Source: Streptococcus panodentis
GTDB lineage: Bacteria; Bacillota; Bacilli; Lactobacillales; Streptococcaceae
Reading direction: 5' to 3'
Assembly (NCBI RefSeq): GCF_017884005.1
Contig: NZ_QFAY01000009.1
Location: 1 to 64,000, forward strand
Length of the DNA: 64,000 nt
The translations under genes were made by a program, and so were the position numbers. Positions 1 to 9,199 of this stretch are shown piece after piece (the first letter of the stretch is position 1; each line of letters opens with the position of its first letter). The notes under the pieces were generated by a model. It ran no database searches. It worked only from the letters and a program-made list of their open reading frames with translations, and was not told the DNA's origin.

Positions 1-300
1 AAAGACGAACAGTCTTGACACATCCTAACGGATGTTTCATCCATAACCTCAAAGCAGTGCTTTTGTTGCTTCCTCTCAGAAGCTTTATCTATAACCTCAA
101 AACCTCCACTGGAGCTTTTGAGCAATCAGCTACCGCGCCAAAAGTTTTTTACCAAAACAAAGCGAGACTGAAAGACTTTTGTCTCAGCCTCCTCATCTAC
201 AACCTTTCTACCTCACTATCTTGTTTCTAGGTTCGGGCTGAGTCTGTCCCACTCTCACTCCCTCGGACTGTTAAAGCAAGGCGAGCTAGCAAAGTAATAA
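1..300. repeat. dispersed intergenic repeat, no gene
   Basis: No convincing gene is seen in the first 469 bases. The segment carries modules found again elsewhere in the window. GAGTCTGTCCCACTCTC at 240-256 is the exact reverse complement of 55965-55981. The stretch ACTGTTAAAGCAAGGCGAG near 268-286 reappears inverted near 57632-57650. A CTTCC...GAAGC...ACCTCAAAA block near 70-105 resembles 20829-20863. A 71-residue reading frame at 15-230 has low-complexity composition and no ribosome binding site, so it is treated as non-coding. Confidence 0.6.
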
Positions 301-398
301 AAGATAAACCAGTTGACGATATACCGTTTCCAATCAGGCAAAATGAGTATCAGACAAGCTGCATCGCCTGAATTGTAGGCAATTGTTTTTCAATAAAC

Positions 399-443
399 AA
401 TTTTCAGATAATTATTGAAATTCAGACGGCATTATGTTATAAT
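399..443 (+). promoter_or_regulatory. codY promoter with CodY box
   Basis: AATTTTCAGATAATT at 399-413 matches the published CodY box AATTTTCWGAAAATT at 14 of 15 positions. It is followed directly by TTGAAA (415-420), a 17-base spacer and TATAAT (438-443) with an upstream TG (extended -10). The box abuts the -35, so bound CodY would block polymerase. Negative autoregulation of codY is known in related Gram-positives. That it happens here is inferred from the site. Confidence 0.8.
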
Positions 444-469
444 GAAACTATTAAATATGAGGTAAATGT

Positions 470-1258
470 ATGGCCAATTTATTAGAAAAGACAAGAAAAA
501 TTACATCCATCTTGAAGCGCTCGGAGGAGCAGCTGCAGGAGGAGCTGCCCTATAACGCCATTACGCGCCAGCTGGCAGATATTATCCACTGCAATGCCTG
601 CATTATCAACAGCAAGGGCCGGCTGCTGGGGTATTTCATGCGCTACAAGACCAACAATGACCGCGTAGAAGCCTTTTTCCAGGATAAGAATTTCCCGGAG
701 GAGTATGTCCATGAAGCGAATATGGTCTATGAAACAGAGGCCAATCTGCCGGTTGCTCATGACTTGACCATTTTTCCAGTAGAAACCAAGAATGAATTTC
801 CTGAAGGGCTGACAACGATTGCCCCTATTCATGTCTCTGGGATTCGTCTGGGCTCACTGATTATCTGGCGCAACGATAAGGAATTTGATGATGATGACCT
901 GATTTTGGTAGAGATTGCCAGCACGGTGGTCGGCATTCAGCTGCTCAACTTCCAGCGGGAAGAGGACGAGAAGAATATCCGCCGCCGGACGGCGGTGACC
1001 ATGGCGGTCAATACCCTGTCTTACTCGGAACTGCGGGCCGTCTCAGCTATTTTAAGTGAGCTGAAGGGCAATGAAGGCCAGCTGACTGCTTCTGTGATTG
1101 CGGATCGGATTGGCATTACCCGTTCGGTGATTGTCAATGCCCTGCGCAAGCTGGAAAGTGCCGGGATTATTGAGAGCCGTTCACTGGGGATGAAGGGAAC
1201 CTATCTGAAAGTGCTGATTCCCGATGTCTTTGAGGAAATTAAAAAGAGGGACTACTGA
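470..1258 (+). CDS. codY: GTP/branched-chain amino acid-sensing global repressor CodY
   Basis: This 262-residue protein matches CodY in length and along its whole sequence. The N-terminal GAF domain (about 1-155) senses branched-chain amino acids. The C-terminal winged helix-turn-helix (about 200-250) contains [20 protein letters not shown] and binds AATTTTCWGAAAATT boxes. CodY represses nitrogen acquisition, proteolysis and amino-acid synthesis genes while nutrients are plentiful. The ATG at 470 follows a GAGG at 459-462. A CodY box lies on its own promoter, and a second good box in this window lies on the promoter of the envelope protease near 40565. The stop overlaps the start of pncA, so the two genes are probably co-transcribed, as in pneumococcus. 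Confidence 0.97.
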   Translation: MANLLEKTRKITSILKRSEEQLQEELPYNAITRQLADIIHCNACIINSKGRLLGYFMRYKTNNDRVEAFFQDKNFPEEYVHEANMVYETEANLPVAHDLTIFPVETKNEFPEGLTTIAPIHVSGIRLGSLIIWRNDKEFDDDDLILVEIASTVVGIQLLNFQREEDEKNIRRRTAVTMAVNTLSYSELRAVSAILSELKGNEGQLTASVIADRIGITRSVIVNALRKLESAGIIESRSLGMKGTYLKVLIPDVFEEIKKRDY

Positions 1259-1815
1259 TGGCAAAAGCGCTGATTTCCATCGATTACACAGTTGACTTTG
1301 TGGCTGACGAGGGCAAGCTGACGGCGGGTGCGCCGGCTCAGGCCATCTCTGAGGGAATTGCCCGGGTGACAGAGGCAGCCTTTGAGCGGGGGGATTACAT
1401 CTTCTTTGCCATTGATGCCCATGATGAAAAGGATGCTTTTCATCCAGAAAGCCGCCTCTTTCCGCCGCATAATATCAAGGGAACGAGCGGGCGAAATCTT
1501 TATGGTCCTCTGGCTGATTTCTATGAGACACACCAGCAGGATGAGCGGGTTTTTTGGATGGATAAGCGCCATTATTCTGCCTTTTCAGGCACGGACTTGG
1601 ACATTCGCCTGCGGGAGAGAAAGGTGGATACGGTGATTCTGACCGGTGTTCTGACGGACATTTGTGTCCTGCATACAGCGATTGATGCCTATAATCTGGG
1701 CTATCAGATTGAGGTGGTCGCACCGGCCGTGGCTTCCATTTCGGAAGAAAATCATCAATTTGCCCTCAACCACTTGCAAAATGTCCTCGGTTCGACTATA
1801 ATAGATACAATTTAA
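1258..1815 (+). CDS. pncA: nicotinamidase PncA
   Basis: This 185-residue enzyme hydrolyses nicotinamide to nicotinate plus ammonia, the first step of NAD salvage. It belongs to the isochorismatase-like cysteine hydrolase fold. The catalytic triad reads as D9, K103 and C136, and the metal-site residues as D53, H55 and H71. The spacing is the same as I recall for the characterised pneumococcal nicotinamidase. It starts at the ATG overlapping the codY stop (TGATG), implying translational coupling. The promoter for the downstream T-box leader lies inside its last 45 bases. Its product feeds pncB at 61219, and the pathway continues with nadD (15777) and nadE (62676), all in this window. Confidence 0.93.
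   Translation: MAKALISIDYTVDFVADEGKLTAGAPAQAISEGIARVTEAAFERGDYIFFAIDAHDEKDAFHPESRLFPPHNIKGTSGRNLYGPLADFYETHQQDERVFWMDKRHYSAFSGTDLDIRLRERKVDTVILTGVLTDICVLHTAIDAYNLGYQIEVVAPAVASISEENHQFALNHLQNVLGSTIIDTI
1774..1802 (+). promoter_or_regulatory. promoter of the aspS2-gatCAB T-box leader
   Basis: TTGCAA (1774-1779), a 17-base spacer and TATAAT (1797-1802) lie within the 3' end of pncA and just before the T-box leader. Confidence 0.75.
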
Positions 1816-2033
1816 GAGTAAAAGAGAAGCAGAGTAGGCTTGCTGACTTGCACAGAGAGTGCTGATAGCTGAGAGCGGCGCCAAGGGAGCAAGAACCGAA
1901 GAACATGCTTCAACATCTTTTGTGTGACCAAGCACAAACGCTGCTCCCGTTACGAGCCCAGAGGCCGCCTTTTAAGGCGGCGAATAACAGTGGTACCACG
2001 GCTCTCGTCTGTTTTTAGGACGGGAGTTTTTTT
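1812..2033 (+). ncRNA. T-box riboswitch with AAC (Asn) specifier overlapping GAA
   Basis: The leader folds by hand into T-box stem I. GAAGCA (1826-1831) pairs with TGCTTC (1906-1911), enclosing a specifier loop with AGTA (1833-1836) on the 5' side and GAAGAACA (1898-1905) on the 3' side. GG/CC and CTTGCT (1839-1844)/AGCAAG (1888-1893) continue the stem. A GA-rich motif (AGAGAG) and a GCTGA apical motif follow. The T-box sequence is TGGTACCACG at 1991-2000. The terminator is CTCTCGTC (2002-2009)/GACGGGAG (2019-2026) plus a T-run. At the usual specifier position the codon is AAC (1902-1904, followed by A1905), i.e. asparagine, not aspartate. Shifted one base, GAA (Glu) overlaps it. This fits control of an Asp-tRNA(Asn)/Glu-tRNA(Gln) transamidation operon. 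Confidence 0.88.
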
Positions 2034-2114
2034 ATTTTGTAAGTGCAGAAGTTCAATGCTTATGCGAGCGATATGCTTACTTTCAGAATGTCACATTGAT
2101 AAGAGAGGGAAAAC

Positions 2115-3863
2115 ATGAAAGAAATTTTTATCGGTAATTACGGTCTGGCTCAAGTCGGACAGACCCTGACAGCGACTGGCTGGGTAGCCAATATCCGCCA
2201 TCACGGCAAACTGGCCTTTATTGAGCTGCGGGACCGAGAAGGGCTGCTGCAGGTCTTTGTCAGCGGTGAGATTGCAGATTTTACCAAGCTGGAAGAGCTC
2301 AAGAAAGAAGATGTCCTTGCAGTGACCGGGCAGGTCGTCCAGCGTGAGGAGCGCTTCGTCAACAAAGCCATCAAGTCCGGTCAGGTGGAGCTGCGGGCGG
2401 AGAAGATTGAAGTCATTGCCAGCAGCAAGCCCCTGCCCTTTGAGCTGGACCAGCATGCCCATACGGGAGAAGACCTGCGGCAGCGCTACCGCTATCTGGA
2501 CCTGCGCCGCGAGCAGATGACCAATAATCTCAAACTTCGCCATCAGGTGACGTCAGCAATTCGCGATTATCTCAATCAGCTGGATTTCTTGGAAGTAGAA
2601 ACGCCTTACCTGACCAAGTCAACGCCAGAAGGAGCGCGCGACTTTTTGGTTCCCAGCCGGGTCTTTAAGAATCAATTCTACGCCCTGCCGCAGAGTCCGC
2701 AGATGCTCAAGCAGCTCCTGATGGGGGCTGGTCTTGAACGCTATTATCAGATTGTCCGCTGTTTCCGTGACGAAGACCTGCGGGGCGACCGCCAGCCCGA
2801 GTTCACACAGGTGGACTTGGAGCTGAGCTTTGCCAGCGAAGAGGAGATTCGGGCGCTGGTCGAGGCTATGCTCAAGGCCGTTGTCCAGAAAACGCGCGGT
2901 CTGGAGCTGCCCCAAGCCTTTCCGACCATCAGTTATGAAGAGGCTATGAGCCGTTTTGGCTCAGACAAGCCGGATACCCGCTTTGGACTCGAGCTGAAAA
3001 GTCTGACAGACTTATGCCGGGACAATGACTCGCTCCTGATCAAAAAGGCCTTGGACAGCCAAGAAGAGCTGATGGGGATCTGCGTGCCGGATGCGGCGGC
3101 TGCCTTCAGCAAGAAGCAGCTCAGCCATTTCTACCAAGAGGTGAAGGAATTTGGCTGCAGCCGCTTGGTCAGTCTCCAGCTTGAAAATGGTCAGCTGTCC
3201 GGTGATTTAGCTTCGGCCTTGGAGGCAGAAAGCGAGGCTGTTATCGAGCGCTTTGAAGCCAGAGACGGCGACCTGATTCTGCTGGTCATGGCCAAGAAAC
3301 GCCGGGCCCAGGAAGCTTTGGGTCATCTGCGCATAGAAGTCGCAAAAGCTTTAGAATTGATTGATCCGAGCCTGCTTCATTTCCTCTGGGTTGTGGATTG
3401 GCCACTACTGGAGTGGAATGAAGACCAAAACCGCTATCAGGCCATGCACCATCCTTTCACTCAGGGCATCTTTGAAGATGGACAGGAGCCGGGGGAAAAT
3501 CCCGGTCAGCTGGGCAGCCGGGCCTATGATATTGTGCTCAATGGCTATGAAATCGGAGGCGGCAGCCTGCGGATTCATGACAGGAAGGCTCAGGAAGCCA
3601 TGTTTGAGCTATTGGGTATGAGCCGTGAGGACTATGAGCGGGACTTTGGCTTCTTCCTTGAAGCCTTGGACTATGGCTTCCCGCCGCATGGAGGTCTGGC
3701 TCTGGGCTTGGATCGCTTGGTTATGATTTTGGCTGGGGAAGAAAATATCCGCCAAGTCATTGCCTTTCCAAAAAACGGCACCGGCTTTGATCCGATGCTG
3801 GAAAGTCCAAGTCTGGTGGATCCGAGACAAGTGAAAGAACTGCATTTGGAATTGAAGAATTAG
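2115..3863 (+). CDS. aspS2: bacterial-type aspartyl-tRNA synthetase, probable second, non-discriminating copy (AspS2)
   Basis: At 582 residues this is a class II AspRS of bacterial type. It has an N-terminal OB-fold anticodon domain (about 1-105), a catalytic core with YRYLDLRR and FRDEDLR (motif 2), a GAD insertion (about 280-420) and motif 3 GLALGLDR near the C terminus. It differs clearly from the canonical streptococcal AspS encoded beside hisS, as I remember that protein. Residue 30 in the anticodon domain is His (RHHG), where E. coli AspRS has Leu (RDLG). His at this site is one signature of non-discriminating enzymes such as Pseudomonas AspRS. The second signature position (Gly81) is Arg80 here, so the evidence is mixed. 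The T-box with an Asn codon and the neighbouring gatCAB suggest that it makes Asp-tRNA(Asn) for amidation. Confidence 0.9.
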   Translation: MKEIFIGNYGLAQVGQTLTATGWVANIRHHGKLAFIELRDREGLLQVFVSGEIADFTKLEELKKEDVLAVTGQVVQREERFVNKAIKSGQVELRAEKIEVIASSKPLPFELDQHAHTGEDLRQRYRYLDLRREQMTNNLKLRHQVTSAIRDYLNQLDFLEVETPYLTKSTPEGARDFLVPSRVFKNQFYALPQSPQMLKQLLMGAGLERYYQIVRCFRDEDLRGDRQPEFTQVDLELSFASEEEIRALVEAMLKAVVQKTRGLELPQAFPTISYEEAMSRFGSDKPDTRFGLELKSLTDLCRDNDSLLIKKALDSQEELMGICVPDAAAAFSKKQLSHFYQEVKEFGCSRLVSLQLENGQLSGDLASALEAESEAVIERFEARDGDLILLVMAKKRRAQEALGHLRIEVAKALELIDPSLLHFLWVVDWPLLEWNEDQNRYQAMHHPFTQGIFEDGQEPGENPGQLGSRAYDIVLNGYEIGGGSLRIHDRKAQEAMFELLGMSREDYERDFGFFLEALDYGFPPHGGLALGLDRLVMILAGEENIRQVIAFPKNGTGFDPMLESPSLVDPRQVKELHLELKN

Positions 3864-3983
3864 CCTCAAATGTGGTAAAATGAAATGATGCGATTTCCTG
3901 AAAGACAGCAGGAAAGGAATGGGGCTAAGCTACTGAAATAAATTTCTGAATAGTCCGGCCAATACTCACGAAAGGAATTCGAG

Positions 3984-4286
3984 ATGAAAATCACTCAAGA
4001 AGAAGTAACCCACGTTGCCAATCTGTCCAAACTGGCTTTTTCGCCAGAGGAAAGGGCGGAGTTTGCGACGACCTTATCAAAGATTGTCGACATGGTCGAA
4101 CTGCTCAAGGAAGTGGATACGGAGGGCGTTCCCTTCACTTCCAATGTAGCAGACAATGTCAACTACATGCGGGAAGATGCGGCTCAGCCTGGCTGGGACC
4201 GGGAAATGCTCTTCCAAAATGTGCCTGAAAAAGAGCGGGGCTATATCAAAGTGCCTGCTATCCTGGATGACGGAGGAGATGCCTAA
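3984..4286 (+). CDS. gatC: Asp/Glu-tRNA amidotransferase subunit C
   Basis: This 100-residue protein is the small subunit that holds GatA and GatB together in the GatCAB amidotransferase. The complex converts Glu-tRNA(Gln) to Gln-tRNA(Gln) and Asp-tRNA(Asn) to Asn-tRNA(Asn). The start [19 protein letters not shown] and the length are typical of the family. AAAGGAA before the ATG supplies the ribosome binding site. The TAA stop overlaps the gatA ATG (TAATG). The 120-base gap after aspS2 holds no obvious terminator, so it probably belongs to the same T-box-controlled transcript. Confidence 0.95.
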   Translation: MKITQEEVTHVANLSKLAFSPEERAEFATTLSKIVDMVELLKEVDTEGVPFTSNVADNVNYMREDAAQPGWDREMLFQNVPEKERGYIKVPAILDDGGDA

Positions 4287-5752
4287 TGACTTTGAATCAC
4301 AAGACCATTGAAGAGCTGCACGACCTGCTGGTCAAGAAGGAAATTTCCGCAGTGGAGCTGACCCAGGCGACTCTGGCAGATATTAAGGAGCGCGAAGCAG
4401 CTGTGGACAGCTTCATTACCATCAGCGAAGAAGAAGCGCTGGCTCAGGCTGCAGCTGTAGATGCTAAGGGGATTGATGCGGAAAATCTCATGAGCGGGAT
4501 TCCGCTGGCGGTCAAAGACAATATCTCAACCAAGGGCATCCTGACAACCGCTGCCTCAAAAATGCTTTACAACTACAAGCCCATTTTCGATGCGACCAGC
4601 GTGGAAAAACTCTATGGCCAGGATATGGTCATCGTCGGCAAGACCAACATGGACGAGTTTGCCATGGGCGGATCCAGCGAAAATTCTTACTTCAAGACGA
4701 CCAAGAATGCTTGGGACAGCCGCAAGGTTCCCGGCGGTTCATCTGGTGGTTCTGCGACGGCTGTTGCTTCTGGACAGGTCCGTCTGTCTCTGGGATCTGA
4801 CACGGGCGGCTCTATCCGCCAGCCGGCTTCCTTTAACGGTGTAGTCGGCCTTAAGCCAACCTACGGACGGGTGTCCCGCTTTGGTCTCATTGCTTTTGGT
4901 TCTTCACTGGATCAGATTGGGCCTTTTTCTCAGACAGTCAAGGAAAATGCCCAGCTTTTGAAGGTCATTTCCGGCAACGACCCGAAAGATTCGACATCCT
5001 CCAAGCAGCTGGTGCCGGATTTTGCCAGCAAGATTGGCCAGGACATCAAGGGTCTGAAAATTGCCCTGCCTAAGGAATACATGGGCGAAGGGATTGATGA
5101 GAAAGTCAAGGAAACCATTCTGGCTGCGGCTAAGCACTTGGAAAGTCTGGGAGCTGTCGTTGAGGAAGTCAGCCTGCCCCACAGCAAGTACGGTGTGGCG
5201 GTTTACTATATCATTGCCTCTTCTGAAGCCAGCTCCAACCTGCAGCGCTTTGACGGTATTCGCTATGGCTACCGCGCAGAAGGTATTGAGAATTTGGAAG
5301 ATGTCTATGTCAAATCCCGCAGCGAAGGCTTTGGCGATGAGGTCAAACGCCGCATCATGCTGGGAACCTTCAGCCTGTCCTCTGGTTATTACGATGCCTA
5401 CTTCAAGAAAGCAGGTCAGGTCCGGACCTTGATTATGCAGGATTTTGCCAAGGTTTTTGAAACATATGACCTAATCTTGGGCCCAACTGCACCGACTGTT
5501 GCTTATGACTTGGGCAGCCAAAACCAAGACCCGGTGGCCATGTATCTGGCCGACCTCTTGACCATTCCAGTCAATCTGGCAGGACTTCCGGGCATTTCGA
5601 TTCCGGCTGGCTTTGCGGACGGCCTTCCTGTCGGCCTGCAGCTGATTGGGAATCATTTTGATGAAGCGACCATCTATCAGGCAGCTGCAGCCTTTGAAGC
5701 GACGACCGACTACCACAAGCAGCAGCCCCTTATCTTTGGAGGTGAAAAATAA
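4286..5752 (+). CDS. gatA: Asp/Glu-tRNA amidotransferase subunit A
   Basis: This 488-residue amidase-signature protein is the glutaminase subunit of GatCAB. It releases ammonia from glutamine and passes it to GatB. The GGSSGGSA amidase signature (about 150-157) and the downstream [12 protein letters not shown] segment (about 170-181) hold the Ser-cisSer-Lys triad, whose lysine lies earlier in AVKDN. The length is normal and no lesion is seen. It is coupled to its neighbours by one-base TAATG overlaps on both sides. Confidence 0.97.
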   Translation: MTLNHKTIEELHDLLVKKEISAVELTQATLADIKEREAAVDSFITISEEEALAQAAAVDAKGIDAENLMSGIPLAVKDNISTKGILTTAASKMLYNYKPIFDATSVEKLYGQDMVIVGKTNMDEFAMGGSSENSYFKTTKNAWDSRKVPGGSSGGSATAVASGQVRLSLGSDTGGSIRQPASFNGVVGLKPTYGRVSRFGLIAFGSSLDQIGPFSQTVKENAQLLKVISGNDPKDSTSSKQLVPDFASKIGQDIKGLKIALPKEYMGEGIDEKVKETILAAAKHLESLGAVVEEVSLPHSKYGVAVYYIIASSEASSNLQRFDGIRYGYRAEGIENLEDVYVKSRSEGFGDEVKRRIMLGTFSLSSGYYDAYFKKAGQVRTLIMQDFAKVFETYDLILGPTAPTVAYDLGSQNQDPVAMYLADLLTIPVNLAGLPGISIPAGFADGLPVGLQLIGNHFDEATIYQAAAAFEATTDYHKQQPLIFGGEK

Positions 5753-7185
5753 TGAACTTTGAAACAGTGATTGGACTGGAAGTCCATGTTGAATTGAAAA
5801 CCCATTCAAAGATTTTCTCACCAGCCCCGGCCCACTTCGGTGAAGATCCCAATGCCAATACCAACATCATTGACTGGTCCTTCCCGGGTGTCCTGCCTGT
5901 CATGAACAAGGGGGTTATCGACTATGGGATTAAGGCGGCTCTGGCGCTGAACATGGACATCCACCAGAAGATGCACTTTGACCGCAAGAATTACTTCTAT
6001 CCTGACAATCCTAAGGCCTATCAGATTTCCCAGTTTGATGAGCCCATCGGCTACAATGGCTGGATTGAGATTGAGCTGGAAGACGGCACAACCAAGAAAA
6101 TCCGCATCGAGCGGGCCCACTTGGAGGAAGACGCTGGGAAAAATACCCACGGAGCAGACGGCTACTCTTATGTAGACCTCAACCGCCAAGGGGTGCCCCT
6201 GATTGAGATTGTGTCTGAAGCGGATATGCGCAGCCCAGAGGAGGCTTATGCCTATCTGACAGCCCTCAAGGAAATCATCCAGTACACCGGCATTTCCGAT
6301 GTCAAGATGGAGGAAGGCTCCATGCGGGTGGACGCCAATATTTCTATCCGTCCTTACGGCCAGAAAGAATTCGGTACCAAGACCGAGCTGAAAAACCTCA
6401 ATTCCTTTAACTTTGTCCGCAAGGGTCTGGCTTTTGAGGAAAAACGCCAGGCAGAAATCCTGCGCAGCGGCGGCCAGATCCGTCAGGAAACCCGCCGTTA
6501 TGACGAGGCGACAGGCGAAACCCTGCTCATGCGGGTCAAGGAAGGTTCGGCTGACTACCGTTATTTCCCAGAGCCAGACCTGCCGATTTTTGAGATTGAG
6601 GATGCTTGGATTGAGCAGGTCCGCAGCAGTCTGCCGGCTTTTCCAAAAGAGCGCCGGGCTCAGTATGTGGGCGACTACGGCCTGTCTGACTACGATGCCA
6701 AGCAGCTGACAGCGACCAAGGCCGTCTCAGACTTCTTTGAAGCTGCGGTGGCAGCAGGCGGTGATGCCAAAGCTGTCTCTAACTGGCTCCAAGGAGAAGT
6801 GGCTCAATACCTCAATGCTGAAGGTAAGACCATCGCAGAGATTGAGCTGACACCGGACAATCTGACGGAAATGATTGCTCTCATCGCAGACGGCACCATC
6901 TCCTCTAAGATTGCTAAGAAGGTCTTTGTCCATCTGGCTAAAAACGGCGGCTCTGCCAAGGAATATGTGGAAAAAGCCGGTCTGGTCCAAATCTCAGACC
7001 CTGCCCAGCTTCTGCCAATCATTCAGGAAGTCTTTGCCAACAATGAAAAAGCCATCAATGACTACAAGGGCGGCAATAAGAATGCGGCCAAGTCACTGAT
7101 TGGTCAACTTATGAAGGCCACTAAGGGTCAAGCCAACCCACAAGTAGCACAAAAACTGCTCAATCAAGAGTTGGAGAAATTATAG
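5752..7185 (+). CDS. gatB: Asp/Glu-tRNA amidotransferase subunit B
   Basis: At 477 residues this is full length for the GatB kinase/amidotransferase subunit. GatB activates the tRNA-bound Glu or Asp and transfers ammonia from GatA. The signature start [15 protein letters not shown], the cradle motif [14 protein letters not shown] and the C-terminal tRNA-binding YqeY-like tail are all present. It is the last gene of the aspS2-gatCAB unit, with a terminator beginning 9 bases after its stop. Confidence 0.97.
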   Translation: MNFETVIGLEVHVELKTHSKIFSPAPAHFGEDPNANTNIIDWSFPGVLPVMNKGVIDYGIKAALALNMDIHQKMHFDRKNYFYPDNPKAYQISQFDEPIGYNGWIEIELEDGTTKKIRIERAHLEEDAGKNTHGADGYSYVDLNRQGVPLIEIVSEADMRSPEEAYAYLTALKEIIQYTGISDVKMEEGSMRVDANISIRPYGQKEFGTKTELKNLNSFNFVRKGLAFEEKRQAEILRSGGQIRQETRRYDEATGETLLMRVKEGSADYRYFPEPDLPIFEIEDAWIEQVRSSLPAFPKERRAQYVGDYGLSDYDAKQLTATKAVSDFFEAAVAAGGDAKAVSNWLQGEVAQYLNAEGKTIAEIELTPDNLTEMIALIADGTISSKIAKKVFVHLAKNGGSAKEYVEKAGLVQISDPAQLLPIIQEVFANNEKAINDYKGGNKNAAKSLIGQLMKATKGQANPQVAQKLLNQELEKL

Positions 7186-7193
7186 AAATAAGT

Positions 7194-7222
7194 AGAAAAC
7201 CAGTCAAGAGGCTGGTTTTTTA
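7194..7222 (+). terminator. terminator after gatB
   Basis: Stem AACCAG (7198-7203)/CTGGTT (7212-7217), extended by A/T pairs, with a T-run to 7221. It ends the gatCAB transcript. Confidence 0.85.
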
Positions 7223-7244
7223 TGTAGAAATCTAAAAAATAGCA

Positions 7245-7728
7245 ATGAAGATATTATTAGGAGAGCTTGGGATGATTATGTTAGCTGGATGTAGTTAAAA
7301 TAGTAGTCGAAAATTTATTGAAGGGAAGGCAGCTGAGCTCAGCAAGGTCTATCCGACAGAAAATTTGGAAGACCTGTTTGATAAGATTCCAGGTGGGTTT
7401 AGTATTTGAAGTGAAGACCTTTATGATGACAAGGAAAGGGAGGATCTTTGTTCCAATCTGTAAAGTTAAAAGGTAATATTGAGAATCAAAGAATTACTGG
7501 GACTATTTATGGAAGAAAGTAACTATTGATAATGATAAAGAACATACATAAATACTCTATGAAGGTGAAATTGTTTATCAAGATGGGATGATTCAATTGA
7601 AGATTCTTCAGGTAAATGTAACGATAAGGAATCCTAAACGATTGCTACAAGAATTTACGATTAATAGAGACGTCTTATCAAAATTAAAAATTGGCGTGAA
7701 AAGTTATAGTATTGGAATACATAAATAA
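7245..7728 (+). pseudogene. decayed lipoprotein gene (copy of 8481-9197)
   Basis: The start copies the intact lipoprotein downstream: a hydrophobic run ending in a Leu-Ala-Gly-Cys-Ser lipobox, then an in-frame TAA (the intact copy reads SEKNSRKF here). The segment RKFIEGKAAELSKVYPTENL continues in register after that stop. Another in-frame TGA follows the FS-I segment near 7408. The 3' part has drifted and ends early. This looks like the relic of a candidate immunity lipoprotein from an older copy of the locus. Confidence 0.85.
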
Positions 7729-7741
7729 TATGAGGTAAAAA

Positions 7742-8410
7742 ATGGGTGAAGAAAAAACAGTTACTCTTGATGCAACCATTCCAACACTAGATGCCTCTCA
7801 ATTAAGCTATGAATTTGAAAAGGCCAGAATTAAGGGAGCGACTGATGATAATGTTGTAGATAGATATTTTAAGACCGAAAACAAAATCATGCCCCCTACT
7901 TTCGAATACGTGTCCAGCTTTCGTGACCCTCATACAGGAACCAGCGGGGCTGCCTTTAAAGATACTACAAGTGGAAAAACCATTATTGCTTATACAGGAA
8001 CCAATCCTGATACTGACTTAGCAAATGATGCAATCTTGACAGATGGAATCGGTATTGGGGTTGGGACGGGGCATCATTATAGCTCGGCTTATCAGTTTTA
8101 TGAGGATGTTCTTAAAAAGAATGACTTAAATCCAGAAGATGTTATCTTGACAGGTCACTCACTGGGTGGAAATGTCGCTCAGCGTGTCGCTCTGAAATAC
8201 AATGCTCCGAAAACCATTGTCTATAACTCAGCTCCTCTCTATGTTCCTACAGGTGCAGTTGTTGGGAATGGACTCATAGGTAATCCTTTGTTAGCACTCG
8301 CTTCTGCAAAAAATATAGCTGAGATAGAAAGTGACAAAGCTAGGTTCACAGGAAGTGTGACACGGATTACGACAGAGAAAGATCCTTTGAATATTGGGGC
8401 TGTTGCCTAG
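7742..8410 (+). CDS. truncated class 3 lipase-like protein (partial duplicate of 9200-10465)
   Basis: This 222-residue frame holds the N-terminal alpha/beta-hydrolase region with GHSLGG but stops after ITTEKDPLN with nine unrelated bases and a stop. It therefore lacks the second half of the lipase core, including the candidate catalytic His, and the whole C-terminal helical region. The first 60 residues differ from the downstream copy, while 7921-8364 is identical base for base to 9373-9816. A GAGG precedes the ATG, so it may still be translated, but activity or secretion is unlikely. It could equally be called a pseudogene. Confidence 0.75.
   Translation: MGEEKTVTLDATIPTLDASQLSYEFEKARIKGATDDNVVDRYFKTENKIMPPTFEYVSSFRDPHTGTSGAAFKDTTSGKTIIAYTGTNPDTDLANDAILTDGIGIGVGTGHHYSSAYQFYEDVLKKNDLNPEDVILTGHSLGGNVAQRVALKYNAPKTIVYNSAPLYVPTGAVVGNGLIGNPLLALASAKNIAEIESDKARFTGSVTRITTEKDPLNIGAVA
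7921..8364 (+). repeat. identical direct repeat, copy 1
   Basis: This 444-base stretch matches 9373-9816 exactly as read by eye (offset 1452), while flanking coding sequence differs. That indicates a recent duplication or gene conversion between the two lipase copies. Confidence 0.88.
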
Positions 8411-8411
8411 A

Positions 8412-8440
8412 TTGAATCCGAACCTTAAAACTGGTATAAT
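8412..8440 (+). promoter_or_regulatory. promoter of the lipoprotein-lipase operon
   Basis: TTGAAT (8412-8417), a 17-base spacer and TATAAT (8435-8440) preceded by TGG (extended -10), 40 bases before the lipoprotein start. The intact operon thus has its own promoter. Confidence 0.75.
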
Positions 8441-8480
8441 TTAAGTAACTATCTTGGATTCTGAGAAGGAGGAGCAATCC

Positions 8481-9197
8481 ATGTTTAAAAAAATTGCAAT
8501 GATAATGTTATTAGGAGGGCTTGGAATGATGATATTAGCTGGATGTAGTGAAAAGAATAGTCGAAAATTTATCGAAGGGAAGGCAGCTGAGCTCAGCAAG
8601 GTCTATCCAACGGAAAATTTGGAAGACCTGTTTGATAAGTTTCCACATGGTTTTCAGATTATTAGTACTGAATCTAGACAAGAAACAGAAGATAGTCCGT
8701 CTATTAGTTTTGAAATAACACTGAATGGAAATCCAAATACTAAAGAAATAGCAGGAGAATTGGTTAAACGAAGGGCAATGACGGACTCAAATGGTCATTT
8801 AGAAGAAGAGGTTCTATTTCAAAAGGAAGTATACTATAAAGGTGGAAATCTTCATTTAGTGAGCAATAGTGATGAAGAAATTTTTAATTTAAAACACTCA
8901 AAACTATTAGTACAATTATTCACAATTTCAAATGATGAGTTAAAGAAATTGAAAGTAAAACAAAAATCATATAGTCCTGAAACTGGTTCAGCAACTATTA
9001 CTTATCAAGTAAAAAATAAAATAGTGAATCAGTATATGGGATTGAATGGTGGTAATGATTTAGATATGTCAGTAAATATTTTTTATGAGACAATCCATAA
9101 CAATGACTTTGGTTATTCATTGGAGTTTCGTGACAAGAATGATTACTACTATTCATATTATTCTGAAGTTATTTCAGAGAAGAAGCAGGGGGAGTAA
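8481..9197 (+). CDS. lipoprotein, candidate immunity protein for the adjacent lipase
   Basis: The start is placed at ATG 8481, preceded by AAGGAGG at 8465-8471, rather than at an upstream in-frame ATG (8454) that would add nine hydrophilic residues. The 238-residue product has a short basic start, a hydrophobic stretch and the lipobox LAGC. It is therefore a lipid-anchored extracellular protein. The mature part has no family I recognise. It sits two bases upstream of the lipase gene, and its decayed twin precedes the truncated lipase. In S. aureus the type VII lipase TslA is neutralised by a lipoprotein (TilA) encoded beside it, so an immunity role is a reasonable inference. Confidence 0.8.
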   Translation: MFKKIAMIMLLGGLGMMILAGCSEKNSRKFIEGKAAELSKVYPTENLEDLFDKFPHGFQIISTESRQETEDSPSISFEITLNGNPNTKEIAGELVKRRAMTDSNGHLEEEVLFQKEVYYKGGNLHLVSNSDEEIFNLKHSKLLVQLFTISNDELKKLKVKQKSYSPETGSATITYQVKNKIVNQYMGLNGGNDLDMSVNIFYETIHNNDFGYSLEFRDKNDYYYSYYSEVISEKKQGE

Positions 9198-9199
9198 TA

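Noticed and set aside
15-230. 71-codon frame at the window start
   Set aside because: No ribosome binding site, repetitive hydrophobic composition, and it lies in the dispersed repeat. Non-coding repeat is the better explanation.
1845-1847. GAC as the T-box specifier (would mean Asp sensing)
   Set aside because: It sits on the 5' side of stem I above the specifier loop. The hand-paired stem puts AAC 1902-1904 at the specifier position.
1926-1928. GAC in TGTGTGACCA as alternative specifier
   Set aside because: It lies beyond the closing helix of stem I (1906-1911), so it cannot be in the specifier loop.
3939-3953. Possible CodY box before gatC
   Set aside because: Three mismatches to the consensus and no promoter next to it. 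Chance matches of this quality are expected.
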